A stretch of 64,000 bases of DNA from Vitis vinifera. Taxonomy: Eukaryota; Streptophyta; Magnoliopsida; Vitales; Vitaceae. The notes below the pieces were generated by a model. That model worked only from the letters and a program-made list of their open reading frames with translations, was not told the origin of the DNA and did no database searches. This document shows, one piece after another, positions 10,208 to 32,505 of this stretch (positions are counted from its first letter, which is position 1; each line of letters starts with the position of its first letter). The stretch spans positions 2,057,501-2,121,500 of the forward strand of contig NC_081811.1 of assembly GCF_030704535.1 (NCBI RefSeq). Reading direction: 5' to 3'. The translations under genes were made by a program, and so were the position numbers.

Positions 10208-13200
10208 ATGTCTGATTCACAGTGCTGTGAGAACCCACCAAACCTGACCTCAATCTGTGGGGGAGGCTCTGTTATAGAGGTTGGAGGTCTCAAGGCCTAC
10301 GTTGCTGGCCCTTCTGATTCCAAGCATGCTATTCTTCTCGTTTCTGACATTTTTGGTGATTACCCATTTCAGCATATCTCTTCCAATCTACATGATTCAT
10401 GTTTTGATTTGATCCTTTATCTAAAACTAGACATGGGTTTTCTTCCATTTACGTTTTTCATGCTTAATACATGGAAATTCATGCTTCTTTCTTCCAATAT
10501 TTATGGTTTTTTCAGTTAGGTCATGTAAGAGGTTTTCAGGGTTTAGGCATAGACCCTGTCACAGAATATACTTCCAGTATCCATTGTTTGATTTGCTTGC
10601 TTCTCTCTAATTATTTGACACCTTGTGATCATGGTTAGACCAACCATCAAATTGTTAGCCATCATAGTTCTTCTAATCGTTAATATTTTCTGTATCTGGG
10701 ATTTATCAGTGTTTTAGAGTTTCTTGCTTATATGTCATCTTTTGATAGTAGATTTTGGTAATATTTGCATCTCTTTTTGTGTAACAAATTTATATGTTAT
10801 AGGTCAAGCTGAAATTCATATGTTTGACAAGGGTGGATTATCTCTGCAATTTACAGAACTTGGGCTTTCTATGCACACAATTTTTCATTTTTCATTTTTC
10901 ATTTTTCCTTTTTCTCAGATGGGGTTTCTTAGACTTATGTCTTTTTTTGCAGGATATGAAGCACCAAAATTCAGGTATGCCCATTTCTGAACTCTGGACT
11001 TTGGATCTAAAGGATGGATCCAACTGACCCCTTCTTCAAGTTCAGATGCTGAATGATAATCCCCTTTTGTTATCATCCAATCGAATTTTTTTCCTCATTT
11101 GATTATTTGCTTGTTTGCTTTACCTTGCTCAAGTAAATGATGAACTCATGGAGCCTTACACATATGAAAACTTTTGGCAAGTTTGTCAGTGGTAACTCAT
11201 TCATCAACAAGGAAATGGTGTATGCTTCATGATCATTTATGTGTCTATTATGCTTCAGAACCCGTTTGGGAGTGATTCTAGTTAAAATGTTTTTATTTGT
11301 AGTGCTTTTGTTGGTAGCACTTCCATTAGAAATGCAATCGCTTAATGTTTGGATATAAACTAAAAGAAGTACTTTGATAGCGTTTTTGGTAATGTATTAT
11401 ATTATATTACTTACCAAGTGATTGTATAGGAATCACTTCAAATGATATTCCTGGTTTTTAAAATTGATTTTAAAAATTTGTCAAACACTTAATTTTTTGT
11501 AAGAAAGCACTTTTTGCCCTTCTCAAAATCACTCCCAAACAGTCTCGTAATCCCTTCCAAATTCTTCTCTCCCTCTGGGATAAAATTTCCCTAATCAGTT
11601 TATAATTTTTCTTATTCTCTTTATCAATTTTGTGCTACTAAGGCCTTTAGTAAACTTTGTTTAATCATTAGATGTTAACTGAAGGAGTTTAGATGCTGTT
11701 ACTTGGGAAACCTTATGAAGGTGATCACTAGTTCCTTAGAAAAGAAAACATGTGTCGAACCAGTCCATGGATTTCATATCTCCTCCTCCTTCGAATAATA
11801 CTGATGTAGAAATGGAGAAACTCAACAATGCTTCACCTTAGCTCAGAGAGAAATGAAGAACCCCCAAATGTAGCGTTTTAGCTTGTGGAGGAAGAAAGGA
11901 AGAAACATCAAAACATTGCCTTTTAACGCAGAAGGGAAGAAACAGATAAACTTCATACGCTGCATTTTGATGCAGGAAAGCAAAGAACAAGAACCACAAA
12001 ACATGATGTTTTGACTGAGAGAGAAAGAAACAGAGACCCAAACAATGAAGTAGGGGGAAATGGAGAAACCTGGATATTGTTGTATTTCATGCATATTATC
12101 TCCATTTAAAACACCGCATATTCAGAAGTCTTTGATTACAGTTCACAGAGGAGACTGACAAACTCATATCTTTAAGTATCTAACCAAGTTTCAATTTGCC
12201 ATTATGTTCATAAGGATTTAAATACTTGAAATAGCTTAGTATACGGAAATATAGATTGTTTTATCAATCAAAATTGTTATTTTGGATCCTTTTGCTCTTC
12301 TTTGTCGGTCTCTGTCTTGTTTCCTTCCTTTTTTTCCTGTTCTTTTTCTATTTTTTTTTTTTTTTTTGACTTTTGAGGCTTGTGTCTCATATTTCTTTTG
12401 TTAATATTGGAATCTACCTAAGTAATTTGCCCTGTCAAAAGAGAAAATGGAACTTGATTTTCTAATTTCTTAGACACCTTGCTTGTAGGCTTGTAACTTG
12501 GATTACCTTTATTTTCAGCTAGTGAACTTTACTTGTTACATTTGGACACTGTGTGAATCATGGAAAGTACTAGAAAAGGGAAAAGAAATAGGAAGGCAAT
12601 TCAAGTTCTCTTGTTTGGCTTGCAATTGAAGATACGAAGGAAAAGAAAAATTAGATGCAGATCATTTAGAACCTACACATATTTTATATTCTTTGTCCTT
12701 TATATGGAAGAGGATTAAAATTTTGAGTGTATAAATATTTCTAAAGCCTAATATCAGGTTCACCTTATTGTTACTATAAAGGAAGCTTGCTGACAAAGTT
12801 GCTGCTGCCGGATTCTATGTGGTGGTTCCTGACTTCTTCTATGGAGACCCTTTTGTTTTTGACATTCCTGAGAAGCCCATAGAAGTTTGGAGAGAATCTC
12901 ACGGAACAGTTTGTTTCTTACTCTAAAAAGCAATAATTTGATCTATGATACATTTAATAAATTCATCATACATTTCATCTTTTTAAACAGGCTTAGTTGA
13001 TATAATGTACTTTCCATATCATCATGGCTCATCTATGATTTACAGTTGGATAAAACTTGCATAAAGCTGTAATGAATCAGCTGTGCTATGAGTTTTAAAA
13101 TCATATTTCATTAATTTTCTATATTTCTTTTTAATGTTCTTGTTAGGACAAAGGATTTGAAGATGCTAAACCAGTTATTGCAGCTTTAAAGAGTAAAGGT

Positions 13201-14047
13201 ATATCCACAATAGGAGCTGCAGGGTTTTGTTGGGGAGGTGAGAGATTCATCCTTTTTTGGACTGTTGAAACCTTTCATTCTTTGGACTTATAGTATGAGC
13301 TTGCCAAAATGCTGACTTTCTGTCATAATTAGCCAAGGTGGTCGTAGAGCTGGCAAAGTCTGATTACATTCAGTCTGCAGTGCTGTTACACCCTTCCCGT
13401 GTCACTGTGGATGACATTAAAGGTATAAATCTTCATTGCAGATGCATCCAAATTATGAGCATGAATCCTGTACACATTTTACACTGGGTTTTCCTTTGAA
13501 AGCTCGCAAATGTATGACCCTAATGTAGTGTAATGTTGGAAAAAGTCCTGTGGCCTGTTCCAACTTGTTTCTATAAGGCTTTATTCAGTTCCTACTCACT
13601 TTTTCAGCATCCGGTTTTTACTCAAGAGGATTAACCAGGGCTAGAATGAGTCCCAACCACCAGAAGAGAGTAGCATAGTTCCTAGTTATTTCCTAAAGTA
13701 ACGAGTCCAACTCACACTTCTTTTCTCAGAGGTCAAGGCCCCAATCGCTGTGCTAGGCGCTGAGATTGACAAGGCATCTCCCCCAGAACTTCTCAAGCAA
13801 TTTGAGGAAGTCTTATCGACAAAACCTGAGGTAAGGGATCTCATTACATGACTTATCTACCCTTTTTCTACTTCATAATGGAATTGATCCTTGGCTTCTT
13901 TTACAGGTTAATAGCTATGTCAAGATATTTCCTGGGGTTGTCCATGGATGGTCTGTTAGATACAAAGATGAAAACGAGATCGAAGTGAAGAGCGCCGAAG
14001 AAGCCCATCAGAACATGGTGGACTGGTTCACCAGGTATGTAAAATAG
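10208..14047 (+). CDS. Dienelactone hydrolase family protein, intact (array copy 5, type B)
   Basis: Seven exons join in frame to 239 aa, the usual family length: 10208..10355, 10953..10974 (22-bp microexon), 12782..12908, 13147..13237, 13333..13422, 13730..13830, 13907..14047. The triad is Cys127 (GFCWG), Asp173 (GAEIDKASPP) and His206 (VHGWSV). The start MSDSQCCENPP matches the family N-terminus. It differs from copy 2 most in exon 3 (DPFVFDIPEKPIEVWRESHGT against DPFLPETNIPVWIKAHGT), close to the active-site entrance in this fold, so substrate preference may differ; this is inference. Intron 2 is about 1.8 kb and carries a hAT-like MITE. No targeting signal is evident. The promoter contains the ACGACGTCGT palindrome and sits just after a minisatellite. 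It may be the only functional type B copy here. Confidence 0.92.
11264..11540. mobile_element. hAT-like MITE in intron 2 of copy 5
   Basis: Left terminus GTTTGGGAGTGATT and right terminus AATCACTCCCAAAC are exact inverted repeats about 277 bp apart. The interior is AT-rich and non-coding. This fits a non-autonomous DNA transposon; the target-site duplication was not resolved. Confidence 0.8.
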
Positions 14048-14380
14048 GGGACCCAGGCAAGGTTACTAGCATATTTCCAATTTCTCCTTGTAGTTGACCC
14101 AAAAGAAGACTGATAAACTATTTTTCTTGATGATTCAAACTCATTTGGGCATGTACTCTTCTCTGAGAGCTTTATCACATTATTACTATATGTTCTTGAG
14201 TCACCCACCTATCCTTCAGAAATGGAGGGGAAAGAGGAAAAATGCTTGTATTTTTTTTTTTTGAAAAAGTTCAATAAGAAGGCAATAAAACTATTGTGTA
14301 TTGTGGAAGCTTAAAAAAAAAAGGTGATGTATGTACAATTCCACTTTTAGCATATGTTTATTTGATTGATAATTTAATGA

Positions 14381-14664
14381 TTAGGTGGTGTTTGTTTTTT
14401 TACTTAATTTTAAATAGAACCTTAATGCTTAATAGTGTTAAATATTAGGTTGTTTTTTTTTGTAGTATTTTATTTCTATTAAGTATTAAAAAGTAAAGAA
14501 AAATCAATATGCTATTTTTTCTATTTAGAAAAAGTTACATATTTTGGTTTTTTCTATTTAGTAAAAAGTTTATAATAAGTAATGAAAAAATAGAAAAACA
14601 AACAATCTAAATTCTGAAAACAAATTGTTTTAAACAAAAATCCAAAAAAACAAACACCACCTAA
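14381..14664. mobile_element. MITE with 20-bp terminal inverted repeats
   Basis: It starts TTAGGTGGTGTTTGTTTTTT and ends with the complement AAAAAACAAACACCACCTAA, 284 bp in all. The interior is AT-rich. TTA/TAA at the ends hints at a Tourist-like target but the duplication is not exact. Confidence 0.8.
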
Positions 14665-14807
14665 TGTCATAAAAAAAATGATACAAATTAATCATACTAC
14701 TAATAATTTTTTTATTAAAATACTAGGATCACCTGTTTTAAGCATAGGGAGGATAAAAGCTTAAGGGAAAGGGAAGATGCAAAAGCAAAACTCAAATTTG
14801 GCAACAT

Positions 14808-15060
14808 ATAGGCTATGTTTGTTTATAGGAAAATTTGAGAGAAAATACGAAACAAAAATGGAAAAGAAAAATAGAATGAAAGAAAATAAAAAATAAATTT
14901 AAAATCAATAAATTATTTTTATATAATTTTTTATTATTGTTAAAAAAATTTAACTTCTTTTATTTATATATATACTTATAATATTATATTCATATGATAG
15001 TTCTATCATAATTGAACCATTGGTCCAATTAATGAACCATAACCCGATAATTTTTTTGGT
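14808..15060. repeat. AT-rich MITE-like fragment
   Basis: Begins GGCTATGTTTGTTTATAGGA, followed by AAAATTTGAGAGAAAA. The order of motifs resembles 17218..17530 and 37355..37635, but a matching right end was not found. Confidence 0.4.
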
Positions 15061-15066
15061 TTTAAT

Positions 15067-15122
15067 AACATTAGTACCTTTTCGATATTGATAAAAAAAA
15101 AACATTAGTACCTTTTCGATAT
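15067..15122. repeat. Perfect 22-bp direct repeat around TGAT(A)8: tail-only retroinsertion candidate
   Basis: The 22-bp sequence starting AACATTAGTACC and ending CGATAT occurs at 15067..15088 and again at 15101..15122. The 12 bases between are TGATAAAAAAAA. The layout is that of a target-site duplication around an insertion reduced to its oligo(A) tail. Replication slippage is an alternative. Confidence 0.6.
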
Positions 15123-15327
15123 GATACCGAAGGAGTGTCATTAAGTACCAAAGGCTCATCCTAATTGAAACATGTATTGCAGAGAAAATTGTTGATGTAT
15201 TATTATTTAGAAGTACATTACATTCAACAACAATACAAGAACAAGAACAAGAGCTTTCTCTTTTATGGATTAATTCTTATCCGCTTAACTTGCTCTTTAA
15301 TTTGAGAGCCATTAACTACTAATGATT

Positions 15328-16585
15328 CTAGTAAGTCCACTCTTTGGGGAGAAATATCTCCTGGGAGTTCTGGTGTGTTGATACTTCTTTCCCATTTTTA
15401 TTGCCAACTGAAATGGGATTTCCAGCTTTTGGATTATTAGAATTTGTAACATCTGCAAGTGAAGAATGAACATGAATACTAGTGGTAAGTAATAAATCCC
15501 GGGAATCAATCAGAAAATCAATGGAAAACAGACCTTTCTGGGGAGAAACTTGCAGGCCCAGTGCATGAACATTGAGGTTGAGAGCATGAACCACACGAGA
15601 AGGGAGGAGAACAGGAGAGCAAGCTGCAGAAATCATTGGAGATTGTGAATTCCATTGGTAGATATATAGAACCTGTTTTTCGTTCTTTGGAACTGAAAAT
15701 TAGGAAAACATTTCTGATAATAAAAAAACAGAAAACACAATGGACTATTTTTAAAAATAATAAAAAATAATTATCCACTAGAAGTTATATTTCTTCTGCG
15801 GAACATCATAAAATGGTTTTCAAAAATCGATTTTTAGAAGTGTTTTCGCTGAACAGTATCATTTCAATGCTATGTAGGAGACTAATGTTTTTTTGTTGAA
15901 CTAACAATTTGACTAAAGATTGAGAGAGATTCACGGGAACCAAACAAACGTTACCAGGTTTCTTGCTTGGTTGGAAGTTGGTGCCTGCTCTTCGAGGAAG
16001 GAAAACTCCAGTTCCACAAGATCTTCGACCAGAATCTAGGAAAATGGCTTGCATTCCGGGTCCCCCAGATGCCCAGTTTGTTGGAAATCTTGATTTCTGA
16101 TGGGGTTTCAAGCTATATTTTGAGTGCTGTTTCATCATCATCATTAACAACAGAAACAAACAGTTAATCAAATATGGATGGTTCTTCCTCTCTACTTGAT
16201 AAACTTCGACCACTTCTAATGCAAATTTACTATGAAGTATGTCATAGAGTGTGTTTGATAATATTTTGGAAGCAATATTCGATAGTTTGAAGGACGTACC
16301 ACTGGAACTGCAGGGTCTGCAGCAGACTTGAGCCCATGCCTACGCTCTCTATGGGATTCATTCCTCAAATTTACCTGCCAAAATGCAAAACAAACCATCA
16401 CACTGAGTTGCAGAGCCATGCATGATTCAGAGAAGAAAATTGAAATGGAAGTGAGAAAAACGCAGAGAAAATGTGGAGGAGGAGGAGACCTTAAAGTTAG
16501 AGTCACAGGCCTCGGCCACTACATGGGAAGGCAGCCATGACATTGCTTCTTCGAAACCCACTTGAATATCTTCTTCAATCTCCAT
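15328..16585 (-). CDS. Conserved plant protein of unknown function, 175 aa
   Basis: Five exons on the minus strand join in frame, in coding order: 16585..16490, 16374..16300, 16096..15955, 15623..15534, 15452..15328, all with GT-AG borders. Exon 1 encodes a short acidic start (MEIEEDIQVGFEEAMSWLP). The middle has a Gly-rich block SGGPGMQAIFLDSGRRSCG leading into TGVFLPRRAGT, and the C-terminus is EIFLPKEWTY. I remember these blocks from uncharacterised plant proteins, but know of no assigned function. No signal peptide, membrane segment or enzyme motif is visible. An alternative upstream ATG in frame (16609) would add eight basic residues. A TATA-like stretch at 16713..16722 lies about 130 bp upstream. 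The open multi-exon structure and intact conserved blocks argue for a real gene. Confidence 0.8.
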
Positions 16586-16712
16586 CGAAACCCTTCTTTT
16601 CCTTTTCACTTTCTTCCTCCTTTGTTCTCTTTCTTTCTGGGTTTTGTTTTCAAGCTTTGGAGTTCCAACTTCTCACCTGCAACTCAACCATACACATATA
16701 GTTACGTGGCTG

Positions 16713-16722
16713 GATATATATA
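16713..16722 (-). promoter_or_regulatory. TATA box for the 175-aa protein gene
   Basis: TATATATATCC on the minus strand, about 130 bp upstream of the chosen ATG, leaving room for a leader of roughly 100 bases. Confidence 0.5.
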
Positions 16723-17217
16723 GAGAGGTCGGGGACTCTGTTGGATTCACCCTCCACGCTCTTTTCTTGCGTTGCGGAGGGTGAACTCACTTTGATCGCT
16801 CTGATTGGTGCGTGGTAATCACGCTCTGTTTCTAAGATTATGGTTCTCTTTTGTGGATTTACCAATTGACCTTCGTTTTTTCTATAATTACGAAAATACC
16901 ACGTAAATTTTCCAATCCCATATGTTAATTTCATTTTTGCGTTTCCCTAATTACCTACATTTTCTTTTAATTTTAAAAAAAGAATATATATATACATATA
17001 TATTTAATTTTTTGGTTTGTAGCTTTATTTCTTAAAATATAATAATAACATTTTAATAATTTCATTAAATATAAAATAACTTTTAATATAAAAATGAAAC
17101 TTGCACGATAAATAATAATTTTTAATCTTTTAAATTAAATTTTTTTCCCTAAATCATCATATTTTTAATAAATTAATCTAATAAGAATACGAAACTCTTA
17201 TTAATTTTTTTCTTATA

Positions 17218-17530
17218 AGTTATGTATGATTTTTAGAAAATTTGATTGAAAATGTGAGAAAAGTGAAATAGAAAGAAAAAATAGAAGAAAGTAAAAAATA
17301 GATTAAAAAAATCAATAAATTATTTTTATATATTTTTAAAATTTTATTTTATTTATTTATTTTATATATAAAAACTAAATAATTTTAAAATACATAAATT
17401 TTCAATTAATTTTAATTATATCTAATTTTCTTTCATATAATTTTTTATAATAAAATCAAATATTAGAAAACTTTTTATGTTAACATTTTTTTCTTTCTTT
17501 AGTACTTTCCCGGTATCAAACATACCCTTA
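17218..17530. mobile_element. AT-rich MITE-like element
   Basis: Left end resembles GTTATGTATGATTTTTAGAAA; the right end read in reverse is AAGGGTATGTTTGATACCGG, an imperfect inverted repeat. The interior is AT-rich. Related motif order is seen at 14808 and 37355. Confidence 0.5.
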
Positions 17531-19557
17531 ACTTCTCATGAAATTAATCTAATATAAATTCATACTAAATTGTTCAAATTCGATTTTCTATTTGATCCAT
17601 ATCCAAAAAAAGTCTATGGTGACAAACTAGTAATTTAAGAAGAACACGAGGGGTAATAAAGTAATTGAAAGAATACAAATATATAATATTCGCATGGGAC
17701 GACGAGGTTAGTTGGGTTGGGTTCGGTGAACCCCTAAACCCGATGGTTGGTGCAGTTATTCCTTACTGCTCCACGTACTTGTTTTCATTTCTTTTGTTTC
17801 TTACAACAAATTTTCATTTCATTTGTTTTTGTTTTTGTTTTTGTTAATGAGTGGTGAGTGTGATACAAGGAGGTGGATAGGGTTAAGGGTGGTGGCTCAT
17901 CCATCTCTGGAGTGTGGCTTCTGCCCCTTCGAATTTCTTAACCACCAAACCAACCCACCCACACTGCCCTTGGGGTAGTTTGGTTTTAGGGCAGTTGGTC
18001 CTACATTGGATTTGTGTTAAGGTGACATATTACTCAAATATTTCTCTACTTGTTTTGTCCTTTACTGGATAAGGTTTGGTTAAAAGGGTTTCTATCTAAG
18101 CTGATTTCAAAATGTTATCCAATTTAAAACATTAGTCCTAAGTGGCGATGATAATGAGACGGATTTTGTCTATCTTCCCTTGTTGGTTCAACTCTTTGAT
18201 GTTAAATACTTTGAGAAACAAATTAAATTGCAATAAAATATCATGCTTTATTGCCCGTGTATTCTTTTCTAATCAAATTGATAGTCCAAGGTTTCCTCGC
18301 TGTGATATTTTGATGATTAGAAAACAAAGTTAAGTGATTAGTGATGTTCTTAATATCTTTGATGTTAGTCTATCTAAAGATTGTTAATAAATTAAGAGGA
18401 AAATGAAGATTAAGAAGACATTATTCGGATATCAATGCAATGAAGACGGTTAGGATCATATTCTTTAAGGTTGAGCGGTGTACTAGGAGCAAATTGCATT
18501 GCATCGCATCCCTTTTAAAGGACCTAAATTATTCCAATTTTTTTTTAAAAAAATTGGTTTTTCTTATTTATAAATTGAATGAAAATCAATTTGAAGAAAG
18601 ACTCAAACCGAAAGTGTTCTAAAATATTATTGAAAATGATCTTCAAATGGGTGAGGAGAAGTGTAGTTGATTAGATCTGCTTGCATTTTCTTAAAATTGT
18701 AAAAGAAACAAGGGTACCTATCGAGGTCGATGAATGGTGGTATGCCATGATTTTGACCGTAACCATTGGTTGAGCTATCGGTATATTGGTCAAGGTTCTG
18801 GCTCCAAACAATCACTTGCTATACCTTTTTGCCACTAATGGCTAGTTTAACAACCTATTCCCTTGGCGAACCGATTGAGAAAAATTTGTCCAACAACTAT
18901 ATAAAAGTGCTTTAAACTTCATTTATTGCTAAAAGAATATATCATTTATTGTTCATTAATTATAACTATTATTAATTTGTACACACTTTAATGCACCTTT
19001 CAATCATAACCTCCTTTGTATTTGTTTGAGCCAAAATCTATGGTAGGATCTTGTTGTGTTGGTTATCTTTAAACCTTAATCTTATAAGAGAGTTCAAAAG
19101 TAAGACATGTCTTGAGAGCAACTTGTGGAAGGTCCATTGGAATCGGGAATCCAAGTATAAAAGCGAATAAGGCTTGGTTAAAACCTTGGAAGACTAGCGA
19201 AACCCTTGACTTGGTTTTAATTTTAAGTACAATCAACATAAGTTAGGGTTGCACCGATCAACTATAAAACCCCATTTGCATGTCTTTTTCCTACTTTCTT
19301 CTACTTTATATCGTCATTATTTTTGCTTAATTTGTGACTTACATCCTTAATTATTAAAATAAGTTAAAATCGATCCACATCCAATTTATTTCCTCTCTTA
19401 AGTGTATACGCTCGGTTAAGACTAGCTTAGACTTTACGACAAATCAAATTTCAATTATGTTGTAGGAATTTTTTATAATAAACCTTAAAACTATAGAATT
19501 AAATCTTATTAGCTTGTAATAGCATAATCTATCAATTACCTAATAACTTAAAATTTG

Positions 19558-19970
19558 GGAGGTGTTTGGTAAAACTTAATAATTATTACTTAATGACTTA
19601 AGTTGATTTTAAATTTAAGCATACTTAAATTGTTAACTTAAAACTTATTACTTAATTTTTACTTTTAAGTATTAAAGTTATTTGATAAAATTAACATAAA
19701 ACTTATTTTAAATTATCAAATTAATATATTTATCTTTATAAATTATAATTAAGGCAAAATAAGTCTAATAACAGTGGAAGTAATAGAGTAGCAAAAGAAA
19801 TTATAGAGATAAGTAAAACAAATGAGGATAAAAAAATAAAATAGAAATGTAAACTTAAGTTAATTATTTTTACTTATTATTTAAAGTTATTTTTAACTTT
19901 AAATCATATCATTAAGCTAACATATTTAATGACTTAAATTGAGTAATTAAGTTGATTTACTAAACACCCA
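19558..19970. mobile_element. hAT-like MITE with GTGTTTGGTAAA termini
   Basis: The left end GGAGGTGTTTGGTAAA and right end TTTACTAAACACCC are near-perfect inverted repeats about 410 bp apart. The interior consists of ACTTAA/TTAAGT-rich DNA. A partial copy lies at 4926..5130. Confidence 0.75.
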
Positions 19971-20500
19971 TTTGATTAAATTAATAACTTAATGTAATAT
20001 TAATGCTTTGGTAAATAAAATTTTTGGAGTTTGGAGAATAATTAATAAGAAGGAATGGTCATGGCATACGGGGTTTGTGCTTTCTTTTCTTACTTTTTTC
20101 ACGAGAAAGAAGAAAGGAAACCTCCTTTTTCTTTTCCATGCACTAGATTTGGAGCTTTTGTTGACACGTGACCGTTCAGAAAAAGGCTAGGGCATGACAT
20201 GCCTGCATTTTTGGAAATAAAAAAATTATTATTTATACTCTATTGCCGGCGAAAATGGGTAAAAATATACTGATATTCTGGGAAAATGAATTAATTTTCG
20301 AGGCAGCCAAACAAGGCGTTTCGCAGTATTCCCCAGAGGTATACCCGCCATTATTATAACTAACGTAGCTGAAACTGCTAATTTACTTATCAAATCTCCA
20401 CTTGATCTCAAGTGAGTGAGATCTAGGGTTTCGGATTAGCCGATCACCTTCCATTCCCTGCACCATCTCCACATTCTTCCGTCTCTTCCTCACTGCTGCA

Positions 20501-32505
<12,005 letters not shown>

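Larger units (their letters stand above)
16930..20400. other. Intergenic stretch between the 175-aa gene and Miro
   Basis: About 3.5 kb without a convincing gene. It contains the two MITE-like elements listed separately. The part at about 19,040..19,460 is more complex in base use and looks like a degraded dispersed repeat, possibly LTR-like, but no paired LTR or coding domain is seen. Confidence 0.5.
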
